Source: JBIIUJ01 sp044340025
Lineage (GTDB): Bacteria > Pseudomonadota > Alphaproteobacteria > Caulobacterales > Aquidulcibacteraceae
Direction: 5' to 3'
DNA length: 28,160 nucleotides
Assembly (NCBI GenBank): GCA_044340025.1
Contig: JBIIUJ010000020.1
Coordinates: 1-28,160 of the forward strand
The translations under genes and the position numbers were made by a program. Shown in pieces: positions 8,701 through 16,209 of the stretch (within the stretch, counting starts at the first letter, position 1; each line of letters begins with the position of its first letter). The notes beneath the pieces were generated by a model. It searched no databases, was not told where the DNA came from, and was given only the letters and a program-made list of their open reading frames with translations.

Positions 8701-8769
8701 AAGAGAGAGCGCCGAAAACGCCGCAGTGGCGAGCAACGCCGCGCGGGCGCAACGAGAAAGTGCAGACAT
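5710..8769 (-). CDS. TonB-dependent outer-membrane receptor with N-terminal carboxypeptidase-regulatory-like domain
   Basis: This protein imports a substrate through the outer membrane using TonB energy. From the start at 8769 it has 1019 residues. A signal peptide ends at PALA-Q (cleavage after residue 29). It is followed by a CarboxypepD-regulatory-like beta-sandwich (about 35-105, including SGAFRFEGLQPGTYEVQARY), the plug (about 130-245, with PDQNIAAAIGRLPGVGVQRD and INLRGAR), and a long beta-barrel ending in a terminal Phe (GVRFSF), the Bam signal. An in-frame ATG lies 59 codons further upstream (8946), but the start chosen has a GGGGGA site and begins the signal peptide. The substrate is not identifiable; this receptor class often takes up oligosaccharides, peptides or other organics, not only siderophores. 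A divergent PfkB sugar kinase weakly suggests a carbohydrate. The 5' leader holds a hairpin. Confidence 0.93.
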   Translation of the reverse strand: MSALSRCARAALLATAAFSALSLAAPALAQSTVAAAGASVSGIVTNRAGSFLEAAQVTIPSLGVSTTTDRSGAFRFEGLQPGTYEVQARYAGLPVVTQSVTVGADGAAAPLRFAMGAVQAATVVVRAAPIAESQAAALQVQRTSASLVSVLSADAAGNFPDQNIAAAIGRLPGVGVQRDQGQSRYINLRGARINWTTLSFDGLSVVSPEGRATRFDNIPTAIASQTVVEKAVTPNMPGETVAGNVNIRTRTAFDYPDRKISGKLGLGYVQLGGGEEADAAIVISDRFLDDKLGVLAQFSYYTRNMVTDNQETDPYLRPGGILAGATSPSGSPDRRPGSEGRRWAREFENKPYRLTRRNDSHTLRLDYRFNDDHQVFASSIFTRYRDDELRNNYIFRFDQATNTVNMTTACPTTPAPITTSAAYDICAGNTPQFGTVFGVNIASNFNVLRSAEETRINTVGGEHRYAGWDISWRLNYTEAEDGRDAAALPNFASPTDPLLRPTVEYDFRNGDDNIVRLFRTQISPTGVRSRGERVQQIHDFPFVFQNITKQFGGDLTMAWTGKVDLEREFEVFNMPVTFKTGALYTDRSKKSREVSWTATAAQIAAAGLPPVTYASVSLPNKSYQGDFQLGYDFIYHSETALERLANDLVTRGIATRNNTTGAYWEVTEEIAAIYAMGLFDTGWGNVIAGARVEQITNTGQAFVNFPAVAGRPAQTRLVTTDSEETLVYPSLHVNWDINDEMKARVGVTYSASRPDFSVLRPNLTFNDTTRTVSGGNPLATPERQLGFDAYFEWYMRPRGFFSAGVYYKEVTDLLVTNIRTFNDDSLNEPGFDRSGYEFSGTVNSGDGWIMGFELYLQQSAEGLVEQLELPAWLGGFGFTGSLTLTDSEFTVPGVRLTPARKQSIPGTSDYIYNVALSYERFGLSARLAYQFRTAWGQGIGAYSVVNGRLVPDGNGDSFWDDDGELDLSVRYEIRDGLEVYFDGNNLSDEKARRFVDTAAFPIEVEGFGPRYLLGVRFSF

Positions 8770-8782
8770 GATATCCCCCAGA

Positions 8783-8804
8783 GCGCCGCAGGGGAGTGCG
8801 GCGC
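8783..8804 (-). promoter_or_regulatory. 5'-leader hairpin of the TonB-receptor mRNA
   Basis: A perfect 8-base stem (GCGCCGCA/TGCGGCGC) encloses the loop CTCCCC, with its 3' foot 13 bases before the receptor start codon. No T-run follows, so it is not a terminator. The loop can pair with the downstream GGGGG of the ribosome site. Confidence 0.55.
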
Positions 8805-8951
8805 GATCGGGGAGGCGGGTAGCACCGCTGTGTTTCGGCGACTTGTCAGTTTGGCGACGATTGCGCGTCGATAGCGCGACACTTCGATGACACGCCGCTT
8901 TGTTGGCGAAGACGCTGGACGAGACCGCCCGATCACGGCAATTCAAGGGCT

Positions 8952-9860
8952 GTGGCGCGTTTTCTGATCATCGGGGCTCTGGCGTGGGATCGGCCGGTCT
9001 GGCTGTCGGGACCGCTTGCGTCGGGCGCGCGCCTGTCTGGGCGCACCAAGGACGCCCGGTTCGGCGGCCGGCTGGGGGGCGGGGCCGCCAATGCCGCAGC
9101 GGCCCTGGCTCGGGCCGGGCATACCGCCATGGTGGCGAGCGTGGTGGAGGAAGACGACGTCGGGGAGCATATCCTCGAAGCCGCCCTCGCCCGCGGCATC
9201 GATGTCTCGCTGGTGCGCCGGCGCAAGGGCGCGACGAAAACCACCCTTCTGCTGATCGAGCCCAATGGCGAGCGCGTCATCCTGGGGCTCGACTGGGCGG
9301 CGCGCGAGGAGCTGGCCAACCCCCTGATCACGCCGGAGGAAGTGGCCGCCTTCGCGCCCGATGCGGTCTTTGTGCGCGCCGCCTACCCCGGCGCGTTCGA
9401 GGCGCTGGAGGGCTGCCCCGCGCTGCGCGTGGCGCATGCGCCGGCCCGGCGCGATGCGGTGCTGGACGCCGATGTCGTGATCGCCTCGCGCGATGACGCC
9501 GGCGAGGCGGCCTATGTCGATCCGTTCGCGGCCGCGCGCCGGGTCTCCACCAGCCGGCTGCGCTGGGGGATCGTGACCGCCGGCGCGCAGGGCGCCGTGG
9601 CCAGCGATCCGCGCCGGATCATCCGCGCGCCTGGCCTGCCCGTGCCTGTGGTGGACGCAACCGGGGCGGGCGATGTGTTTTCCGCCGGCCTGATGGAAGC
9701 GCTGGCCGCCGGCGCAGACATGGAAGCCGCGCTGGCGCACGCCTGCGTCTGGGGCGCGGCGGCGGTTGGGTTCGAGGGCTCGGCGGCGGCGGAGGGCGAT
9801 GCCGTGTTTGCGCCGTTCAGCGCGGCTGGCTCCGCTTCGCCGGGGTCTGGATCGACCTGA
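8952..9860 (+). CDS. PfkB-family carbohydrate (ribokinase-like) kinase
   Basis: This 302-residue protein is a PfkB/ribokinase-fold sugar or nucleoside kinase. The N-terminal signature FGGRLGGGAANAAAALARAG (about 37-56) is the substrate-binding glycine-rich region. The C-terminal signature DATGAGD at 235-241 contains the catalytic base Asp241 and the anion hole. The start is GTG, with AAGGG about six bases upstream. The substrate cannot be assigned; the segment ARGIDVSLVRRRKGATKTTLLL fits general PfkB members. It is divergent from the TonB receptor across 182 bases, so uptake and phosphorylation of the same sugar is possible but unproven. Its last 44 bases overlap the 3' end of the convergent cytochrome c gene, so both C-termini share DNA. 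Confidence 0.88.
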   Translation: MARFLIIGALAWDRPVWLSGPLASGARLSGRTKDARFGGRLGGGAANAAAALARAGHTAMVASVVEEDDVGEHILEAALARGIDVSLVRRRKGATKTTLLLIEPNGERVILGLDWAAREELANPLITPEEVAAFAPDAVFVRAAYPGAFEALEGCPALRVAHAPARRDAVLDADVVIASRDDAGEAAYVDPFAAARRVSTSRLRWGIVTAGAQGAVASDPRRIIRAPGLPVPVVDATGAGDVFSAGLMEALAAGADMEAALAHACVWGAAAVGFEGSAAAEGDAVFAPFSAAGSASPGSGST

Positions 9861-10140
9861 GATAGGCCACGAGGCTTTCCACTTCCTCGGCGCCGAACTG
9901 GAATTGCGGCATCGCGGGATGGCCCACCAGAATGCCCTCGGCGAGAGCCTCTTCGAGATTTTCAATCGGATAACGCTGCCCCAGCGTGCGCAGCGGCGGC
10001 GCTTCCCGGTTTGGGCTTGCGCCCCGCGAACCCACGGCATGACAGGCGGCGCAATGGGCCTGCACCAGGGCCCGGCCGGACATGGCCGGGGCAGGCTCTG
10101 CGGCCGCCGCCGCCGCGCTCAGGATCATTGCGCTCAGCAT
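9817..10140 (-). CDS. Small c-type cytochrome
   Basis: This periplasmic monohaem cytochrome c has 107 residues. The haem attachment motif is CAACH (30-34) and the likely sixth ligand is Met77 in HPAMPQF. The N-terminus MLSAMILSAAAAAAEPAPA looks like a short signal peptide, although it has no basic residue before the hydrophobic part, which is unusual. The ATG is preceded by GGGAAGG about eight bases away, and no better upstream start was found in frame. The partner is unknown: no oxidase or dehydrogenase gene is adjacent. It resembles small class I cytochromes with electron-shuttle roles. The gene converges on the kinase gene and overlaps its end. Confidence 0.86.
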   Translation of the reverse strand: MLSAMILSAAAAAAEPAPAMSGRALVQAHCAACHAVGSRGASPNREAPPLRTLGQRYPIENLEEALAEGILVGHPAMPQFQFGAEEVESLVAYLRSIQTPAKRSQPR

Positions 10141-10231
10141 CTGTTCGCCTTCCCGGCCTTGACGCGCCCACCGTGCGCCCGTTTGCGCGCCAACGCGCTG
10201 CGACGCGCCGTCGCGAGGATGCCAGCGCGCC

Positions 10232-10298
10232 CGTCATCCCGGCCGCAGAGCCGGGACCTTGTGGGCGGGAGTGGATCCTCGCTTTCGCGAGGATGACG
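10232..10298. repeat. REP-doublet element, copy 1
   Basis: This 67-base copy runs from CGTCATCC to GGATGACG. The left arm is a CCCGGC...GCCGGG hairpin. The right arm is ATCCTCGC-TTTC-GCGAGGAT. It lies in the gap between the cytochrome c gene and rimP. Confidence 0.85.
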
Positions 10299-10312
10299 GC
10301 GGGGGGGGCGCC

Positions 10313-10384
10313 CGTCATCCCGGCCGGAGCGAAGCGCAGAGCCGGGACCTTGGGCAGTGGATCCTCGCTTTCGCGAGGATGACG
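10313..10384. repeat. REP-doublet element, copy 2
   Basis: This 72-base copy has the same orientation as copy 1 and starts 15 bases after it. A solitary tail (GCGAGGATGACGG) follows at 10393-10405. The rest of the gap up to the rimP leader has no recognisable gene. Confidence 0.85.
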
Positions 10385-10471
10385 GCGGGGGTGCGAGGAT
10401 GACGGAGCGCGCGCAGGGGGGCACTAGCCAAGGCGGGCGCGATCCCCTATCCTGACATCAACATCGCTGAA

Positions 10472-10523
10472 TGCGTCCTAGACGCAGGAAGGCGGCGGGC
10501 TCCGGCCCGCCGCCTTTTCATTT
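10472..10523 (+). terminator. rimP leader: double hairpin with intrinsic terminator (putative attenuator)
   Basis: A small hairpin TGCGTC-CTA-GACGCA (10472-10486) is followed by a perfect 10-base stem GGCGGCGGGC/GCCCGCCGCC with a TCCG loop (10491-10514), then TTTT, CA, TTT. It ends only 19 bases before the proposed rimP start, so transcripts of the whole operon starting upstream must read through it. A similar leader upstream of rimP has been reported in other proteobacteria, from memory and unchecked here. Confidence 0.75.
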
Positions 10524-10542
10524 GGACCGGAAGCCGTCTGCT

Positions 10543-11136
10543 TTGCGCACCACATCGCCCTTTGAAGACAAGCTGCTCGCCCTGATCGAGCCGGCCGCCG
10601 CCGATCTCGGTTTTGCGATCGTGCGGGTGCGGGTGATGGGCGCCAGGCGCAAGACGCTGCAGATCATGGCCGAGCGCGCCGCCGACGGGGCCATGGGCGC
10701 GGAAGACTGCGCCAAGCTCTCACGCGCGCTGTCGCCCGTGCTGGATGTGGAAGACCCGTTCGATGGGGAATGGATGCTGGAGGTATCCTCCCCCGGCATC
10801 GACCGGCCGCTGACCCGGCTTGAGGATTTCGTGCGCTGGGAGGGATTCCGCGCCAAGATCGAGCTCGACCGGCTGGTGGAAAACCGCAAGCGCTTTGCGG
10901 GCGACCTTGCCGGGGTGGAAGACGATCACATCCTGATCGACCTCGAGGGCGAGGAAGAAACCGCCTCCATCCCGTTTTCCTGGATCGCCACCGCCAAGCT
11001 CGTGCTGACCGACGCGCTGATCGAGGAGAGCCTCGCGCGCCGCGTGGCCCCGCCCCAGGAGGAAGACCTGGGCGACGACATCGAGATTGAAACCGATCCG
11101 GACGGCGACGACGCCAACCCCGGCAACCTACACTGA
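10543..11136 (+). CDS. rimP: Ribosome maturation factor RimP
   Basis: RimP assists 30S subunit maturation. From a TTG start at 10543 the protein has 197 residues. It begins MRTTSPFEDKLLALIEPAAA, matching the usual N-terminus of the family, and the core motif VSSPGIDRPLTRLEDF is present in the middle. The alternative ATG at 10471 would add 24 arginine/proline-rich residues and place the leader terminator inside the coding region, so it is disfavoured. GGAAG sits about ten bases before the TTG. The C-terminal tail is acidic (EEDLGDDIEIETDPDGDD), a common alphaproteobacterial extension. It is the first gene of the rimP-nusA-ylxR-infB group, with a 12-base gap to nusA. Confidence 0.92.
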   Translation: MRTTSPFEDKLLALIEPAAADLGFAIVRVRVMGARRKTLQIMAERAADGAMGAEDCAKLSRALSPVLDVEDPFDGEWMLEVSSPGIDRPLTRLEDFVRWEGFRAKIELDRLVENRKRFAGDLAGVEDDHILIDLEGEEETASIPFSWIATAKLVLTDALIEESLARRVAPPQEEDLGDDIEIETDPDGDDANPGNLH

Positions 11137-11148
11137 GGGAGAAGACCG

Positions 11149-12762
11149 ATGGTGACCGCCATCAGCGCCAACCGGCTGGAAGTGCTGCAGATCGCCCGGG
11201 CCGTCGCCCAGGAGAAGGGCATCGAGGAGACGCTCGTCTTCGCCTCGATCGAGGAAGCCATCCAGAAAGCCGCCAAGGCCCGCTACGGCCAGGACAATGA
11301 CATCCGCTGCGCGATCGACCCCAAGAGCGGCGAGATCAAGCTGACGCGCTGCGTCACGGTCGTGGAGACGCCCGAAGAGGTGGAGAACGAGGCCGCCCAG
11401 ATGCTGCTGAAGGACGCCAAGCGCCTGAAGCACGATGTGGAGGTCGGCCATGTCTTCGAACAGGACCTGCCGCTGTTCGATTTCGGGCGCGTCATGTCCC
11501 AGACCGGCAAGCAGGTCATCAGCCAGCGCGTGCGCGAGGCCGAGCGCGACCGCCAGTTCGAGGACTACAAGGACCGCGTGGGCGAGATCGTGAACGGCAC
11601 GGTCAAGCGGGTGGAATATGGCAATGTCGTGGTCGATCTCGGCAAGGGCGAGGGCGTGATCCGGCGCGATCAGACGCTCCCGCGCGAAATGCTGCAGATG
11701 AATGATCGCGTGCGCGCCTATATCTATGATGTGCGGCGCGAGGCGAAGGGGCCGCAGATCTTCCTGTCGCGCGCGCATCCCGGCTTCATGGCCAAGCTGT
11801 TCGCGCAGGAAGTGCCCGAGGTCTATGACGGCGTGATCGAGATCAAGGCCGTCGCGCGCGATCCCTCCTCGCGCGCCAAGATCGCAGTGATCTCCAACGA
11901 CAGCTCGATCGATCCCGTCGGCGCCTGCGTCGGCATGCGCGGCTCGCGCGTGCAGGCGGTCGTGGGCGAACTCGGTGGCGAGAAGATCGACATCATCCCA
12001 TGGTCGCCCGATCCGGCCACCTTCATCGTGAACGCGCTGCAGCCGGCCGAAGTGGCCAAGGTGGTGCTGGATGAAGAGGAAAACCGCGTCGAGGTCGTGG
12101 TGCCCGACGACCAGCTGTCGCTCGCCATCGGCCGGCGCGGCCAGAATGTGCGGCTGGCCAGCCAACTCACCGGCTGGTCCATCGACATACTGACCGAGGA
12201 CGAGGAAAGCCAGCGCCGCCAGAAGGAATTCCAGGAGCGCACCGAGCTGTTCATGGGCGCGCTCGATGTGGACGAGATGATGGCCCAGCTCCTGGTGGCG
12301 GAAGGCTTCGAGACCATCGAGGAGCTGGCCTTCATCGAGCTGGACGACATCCTGGCCATCGAAGGCCTCGACGACGAAGTCGCCCAGGAGCTGCAGGCCC
12401 GCGCCCGCGAGCATGTGGAGCGCGAACAGGCCGAGCTGGACGCCAAGCGCGTGGCGCTGGGCGTCTCCGACGATCTGCTGACGATCACAGGCGTGACCCT
12501 GCCGATGGCGGTGGCGCTGGGCGAAGGCGGCGTGAAGACGGTGGAAGACCTCGCCGGCCTCGTGCCCGACGATCTGCGCGGCTGGTTCGAAACCAAGAAT
12601 GGCGAGCGCGTGCGCGAGCCCGGCATCCTCGAAACCTTCGAGATGTCGGCCGAAGACGCCGAAAGCCTGATCATGCAGGCGCGCATCCGCGAGGGCTGGG
12701 TGGACGCTCCGGCGCCAGAAACGGAAGAGGCGCATGACAGCGCCGAAGACGCCGACGCCTGA
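11149..12762 (+). CDS. nusA: Transcription termination/antitermination factor NusA
   Basis: NusA binds RNA polymerase and nascent RNA to modulate pausing, termination and antitermination. The protein has 537 residues in the expected order: N-terminal RNAP-binding domain (about 1-125), S1 domain (about 135-200, GEIVNGTVKRVEYGNVVVDL), two KH domains (about 205-345, with GACVGMRGSRVQAVVGELGG and AIGRRGQNVRLASQLTG), and a C-terminal region with helix-hairpin-helix-like repeats (LDDILAIEGLDDEVAQELQ). The ATG has GAGGGAGA seven bases upstream. Its last 29 bases overlap the start of the ylxR-type gene, so the two are translationally linked. NusA could act on the terminator in its own operon leader, but that is inference. 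Confidence 0.97.
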   Translation: MVTAISANRLEVLQIARAVAQEKGIEETLVFASIEEAIQKAAKARYGQDNDIRCAIDPKSGEIKLTRCVTVVETPEEVENEAAQMLLKDAKRLKHDVEVGHVFEQDLPLFDFGRVMSQTGKQVISQRVREAERDRQFEDYKDRVGEIVNGTVKRVEYGNVVVDLGKGEGVIRRDQTLPREMLQMNDRVRAYIYDVRREAKGPQIFLSRAHPGFMAKLFAQEVPEVYDGVIEIKAVARDPSSRAKIAVISNDSSIDPVGACVGMRGSRVQAVVGELGGEKIDIIPWSPDPATFIVNALQPAEVAKVVLDEEENRVEVVVPDDQLSLAIGRRGQNVRLASQLTGWSIDILTEDEESQRRQKEFQERTELFMGALDVDEMMAQLLVAEGFETIEELAFIELDDILAIEGLDDEVAQELQARAREHVEREQAELDAKRVALGVSDDLLTITGVTLPMAVALGEGGVKTVEDLAGLVPDDLRGWFETKNGERVREPGILETFEMSAEDAESLIMQARIREGWVDAPAPETEEAHDSAEDADA

Positions 12763-13432
12763 GGCTGCGGGGGCCCCTGCCCCGCGCACCCGCCGTGAGG
12801 CCGATCGGTTGCGCCGCTGCGCGGTGACGGGCGAAACGCGCGACCCCTCCACCCTCCTGCGCTTTGCGCTGGATGGGAAGGGACGCGTCTTTCCCGATCC
12901 CGCCGGCGCCGCACCGGGCCGTGGCGTGTGGCTGACCCCCACGCGCGAGACGGTGGCCCTGGCGGTGAAGCGCAACGCCTTTGCAAAATCGGTGAAGGGG
13001 CCGGCGCAGCCAGAGCCCGATCTGCCTGATCGGGCGGAGGCCGCGCTCGTCGCGCGCTGCCTCGACCGGCTGTCGATGGCGCGCAAGGCCGGCGCAGTGA
13101 TCCTGGGGTTCGATCAGGTGGACGCCCTGTTGCGCAAGACGCGCCCGGCCTGGCGGATCGAAGCCAGCGACGGGGCCGACGACGGCCGGATGAAGCTCAA
13201 CCGGGTGGCCTTCGCGGTCTGGACCGACGAAGCCGAAGGCGAGCCTGCGGTGTGCGGCGCTTTCTCCGCTGCGGAATTAGGCGTGGCGCTGCAGCGCGAT
13301 CGTGTGATACACGCGGCGGTGTCTGCCGGACGGCTGGCGGAGCTGTGGGGCGCAGACCTTGCGCGGCTCGCCGGCTTTCGCCCCCTCCGCCCGGCGAGCT
13401 GGCCCCCAGACCCCTGGCGGAGCGGCGCGTGA
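12734..13432 (+). CDS. ylxR: YlxR-type (DUF448) RNA-binding protein fused to an L7Ae-like domain
   Basis: This 232-residue protein has two domains. The N-terminal YlxR/DUF448 domain (about 25-100) carries RRCAVTGETRDPSTLLRF and the GRGVWL turn. The second half (about 105-205, beginning LVARCLDRLSMARKAGAVILGF) has the look of an L7Ae/L30e-like RNA-binding fold (YlxQ), a fusion common in alphaproteobacteria. The role is unsettled; YlxR has been linked to transcription regulation and RNase P in Firmicutes. It starts inside the end of nusA and is followed by 83 bases before infB. In that gap a small GCGCCT-CC-AGGCGC hairpin is at 13487-13500, close to the infB start. Confidence 0.87.
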   Translation: MTAPKTPTPEAAGAPAPRTRREADRLRRCAVTGETRDPSTLLRFALDGKGRVFPDPAGAAPGRGVWLTPTRETVALAVKRNAFAKSVKGPAQPEPDLPDRAEAALVARCLDRLSMARKAGAVILGFDQVDALLRKTRPAWRIEASDGADDGRMKLNRVAFAVWTDEAEGEPAVCGAFSAAELGVALQRDRVIHAAVSAGRLAELWGADLARLAGFRPLRPASWPPDPWRSGA

Positions 13433-13515
13433 GACGGCGCGGCGACGGACCTTTCGGCCCGGCGGCGCAATTGTGTTTTTGAAAGGGCGCCTCCAGGCGC
13501 GGATGTGACGACTGC

Positions 13516-16143
13516 ATGAGCGACGCAAACGACAACGATCGGAATGCTTCGGGCCGCAAGCCCCTGACCCTCACGCGCAACGTGGGCGCAGGAACGGTTC
13601 GCCAGAGCTTCTCCCATGGACGGTCCAAATCCGTCGTCGTTGAGATGAAAAAGAAGCATGTGATCGGCGCGCCGAAGCCGGGAGCGGCCCCTGCAGCCGC
13701 CGCCGCGCCACGGCCGGCGCCGGCCCCGGGCTTCCAGCCGGCCAAGCCTGCCGCCCCCGCGCCCGCGCCGACGCCCGCCCCGCCCAAGCCGGCGGCTTCG
13801 GGTTCGCGGCCCACCCAGACGCTGGGTCTCTCCGAAAGCGAGATGAAGGCCCGTCAGGCCGCCCTCGAGCGCGCGCGCGCCATGGAAGCCGACCGCCAGG
13901 AGCGCGCCCGGATCGAGCAGGAGGCCCGCGCCCGCCGCGAGGAGGCCGACCGCCGCCGCGCGGAAGAGGATCGCAAGCTCGCCGAAGCCGAGGCCGAGCG
14001 CCGCCGCGCCGACGAGGAACGCCGCGCCCAGCTTGAGGCTGCAATCGCCGCGCGCAAGGCGGCCGGCGAGGCTGTCGAGCAAGCCGCCCCGGAAGAAGAG
14101 GAAACCGCGCCGGCCGACGCGTCGGCCGGCGAGCCCAAGCGCGACCTGCTCGCCGAACTCGGCGGCCGGGTGAAGAAGCAGCGCGTGCCGCTCGCCTCGC
14201 TCGCGCCCAAGCCCGTCTCGCGCACCAAGGGCGAAACGCAACGCCGCTCGGGCCGCCTGACCGTGGTGACCGCGCTTGAAGGCAGCGAAGACCGCCAGCG
14301 CTCGCTCGCCTCGGTGAAGCGCGCCCGCGAAAAAGAGCGCGAGCGCCGTCTGCGCATGATGCGCGGCCAGGAAAGCAGCAAGATCGTGCGCGACGTGACG
14401 ATCCCGGAAGCGATCACGGTGGGCGACCTCGCCAACCGGATGGCCGAGCGGGTGGCCGACGTCGTGAAATATCTGATGCGCGAAGGCACGATGGCCACGA
14501 TGAACACCGTGCTCGATCCCGACACGGCCGAACTCATCGCGACCGACTTTGGCCACAATGTGAAGCGCGTCTCCGACGCCGACGTGGAAATCGGCATCGA
14601 GGGCGTGGCGGACTCAGAGGAAAATCTGCGGCCGCGTCCGCCCGTCGTGACCATCATGGGCCACGTCGACCACGGCAAGACCTCCCTGCTCGATGCGATC
14701 CGCAAGACCGACGTGGCCGCCGGCGAAGCGGGCGGCATCACCCAGCACATCGGCGCCTATCAGGTGAAGCTGCCGACCGGGGAGAGGGTCACGTTCCTCG
14801 ACACCCCCGGCCACGCGGCCTTCTCGGCCATGCGCGCCCGCGGCGCCAAGGTGACCGACATCGTGGTTCTGGTGGTGGCCGCCGACGACGGCGTGATGCC
14901 CCAGACGGTGGAAGCCATCAATCACGCCCGCGCCTCCGGCGTGCCGCTGATCGTGGCCGTCAACAAGATCGACAAGCCCGGCGCCAATTCCAGCAAGGTG
15001 CTGACCGACCTGTTGCAGCATGAGGTGGTGACCGAAGGCTTCGGCGGCGATGTGCTTGCGGTGGAGGTTTCCGCCGTCAAGAAGATGAACCTCGACAAGC
15101 TGCTCGAGACCATCCTGCTGCAAAGCGAAGTCATCCAGGCCCGCGCCAACCCGGATCGCACCGCCGAAGGCGCGGTGATCGAAAGCAAGCTCGACAAGGG
15201 CAAGGGCCCGGTGGCGACGCTGCTGGTGCAGAAGGGCACGCTCAAGCGCGGCGACATCGTCGTGGCCGGCAGCCAGTGGGGCCGGGTGCGCGCGCTGATG
15301 AACGAGCGCGGCCAGCAGGTCTCCGAAGTGCTGCCCTCAGAGCCGATCGAGGTTCTGGGTCTCGACGGCGCGCCCGATCCCGGCGACGTGTTCGTTGTGG
15401 TCGACACCGAACAGCGCGCCCGCGAGATCACCGCCTATCGCGATCAGGTGAAAAAGGACAAGGCCTCGCTGCCCTCCTCGCGCTCGACGCTGGAAAACAT
15501 GCTCGCGCGGATCAAGGATCAGGACATCAAGGAACTGCCCCTGATCGTGAAGGCCGATGTGCAGGGTTCGGGCGAGGCCATCGTCTCGGCGGTGGAAAAG
15601 CTCGGCTCGGACGAGGTGCGCGCCCGCGTCATCCACCAGGCTGTGGGCGGCATCAACGAGAGCGACGTCCTGCTCGCCAAGACCTCGAAGGCCCCGATCA
15701 TCGGCTTCAACGTCCGCGCCTCCAAGCAGGCCCGCGAGCTGGCCGAACGCGAGGGCGTGGAGATCCGCTATTACGCCATCATCTACGACCTGATCGACGA
15801 CATCAAAGGCGTGCTTTCGGGCATGCTTGCGCCGATCCAGCGCGAAACCTTCCTCGGCACCGCTGCGGTTCTGGAAGTCTTCAACATCACCAAGGTCGGC
15901 AAGGTGGCCGGCTGCCGCGTGACCGAAGGCGAGATGAAGCGCGGGGCCAAGGTGCGCATCCTGCGCGACGACGTCGTGATCCAGGAAACCGGCACGCTGA
16001 CCACGCTGAAGCGCTTCAAGGAAGACGTGGCGGAAGTGCGGTCCGGCTTCGAGTGCGGCATGGGCTTCGGCCCGTTCCAGGACATCAAGCAGGGCGACGT
16101 GATCGAGTGCTACATGCTCGAAACGGTGCAGCGCACGCTGTAG
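13516..16143 (+). CDS. infB: Translation initiation factor IF-2
   Basis: IF-2 is the GTPase that brings initiator tRNA to the 30S subunit. The protein has 875 residues. It opens with the alphaproteobacterial signature GTVRQSFSHGRSKSVVVEMK (about 26-45), then an Ala/Pro stretch and a highly charged Arg/Glu coiled-coil region (about 110-200). The G domain follows: GHVDHGKT at 382-389, DTPGH at 429-433, NKID at 483-486. Domains II, III and the fMet-tRNA-binding C-terminus complete it. The start is fixed by the family-typical N-terminus, although the ribosome site (GGATG, about 13 bases upstream) is weak. All GTPase motifs are intact. An intervening lipoprotein gene, not rbfA, comes next. Confidence 0.97.
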   Translation: MSDANDNDRNASGRKPLTLTRNVGAGTVRQSFSHGRSKSVVVEMKKKHVIGAPKPGAAPAAAAAPRPAPAPGFQPAKPAAPAPAPTPAPPKPAASGSRPTQTLGLSESEMKARQAALERARAMEADRQERARIEQEARARREEADRRRAEEDRKLAEAEAERRRADEERRAQLEAAIAARKAAGEAVEQAAPEEEETAPADASAGEPKRDLLAELGGRVKKQRVPLASLAPKPVSRTKGETQRRSGRLTVVTALEGSEDRQRSLASVKRAREKERERRLRMMRGQESSKIVRDVTIPEAITVGDLANRMAERVADVVKYLMREGTMATMNTVLDPDTAELIATDFGHNVKRVSDADVEIGIEGVADSEENLRPRPPVVTIMGHVDHGKTSLLDAIRKTDVAAGEAGGITQHIGAYQVKLPTGERVTFLDTPGHAAFSAMRARGAKVTDIVVLVVAADDGVMPQTVEAINHARASGVPLIVAVNKIDKPGANSSKVLTDLLQHEVVTEGFGGDVLAVEVSAVKKMNLDKLLETILLQSEVIQARANPDRTAEGAVIESKLDKGKGPVATLLVQKGTLKRGDIVVAGSQWGRVRALMNERGQQVSEVLPSEPIEVLGLDGAPDPGDVFVVVDTEQRAREITAYRDQVKKDKASLPSSRSTLENMLARIKDQDIKELPLIVKADVQGSGEAIVSAVEKLGSDEVRARVIHQAVGGINESDVLLAKTSKAPIIGFNVRASKQARELAEREGVEIRYYAIIYDLIDDIKGVLSGMLAPIQRETFLGTAAVLEVFNITKVGKVAGCRVTEGEMKRGAKVRILRDDVVIQETGTLTTLKRFKEDVAEVRSGFECGMGFGPFQDIKQGDVIECYMLETVQRTL

Positions 16144-16209
16144 CGCGCGCCTGATCCAACCCCATCCAGCGTCGTCCGGCCGATCCCGGGCGGCGCGGAG
16201 GAGCTTTTC

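Noticed and set aside
6196..8874. Very long open frame (892 codons) on the plus strand opposite the TonB receptor
   Set aside because: It is an antisense shadow: its translation is dominated by Arg, His, Gly and Ala, typical of the reverse frame of a GC-rich gene, and no family motif is visible. The receptor on the other strand has a signal peptide, plug and barrel.
10471..10542. Upstream ATG for rimP at 10471
   Set aside because: It would translate the terminator hairpin as a 24-residue basic, proline-rich extension absent from RimP family N-termini.
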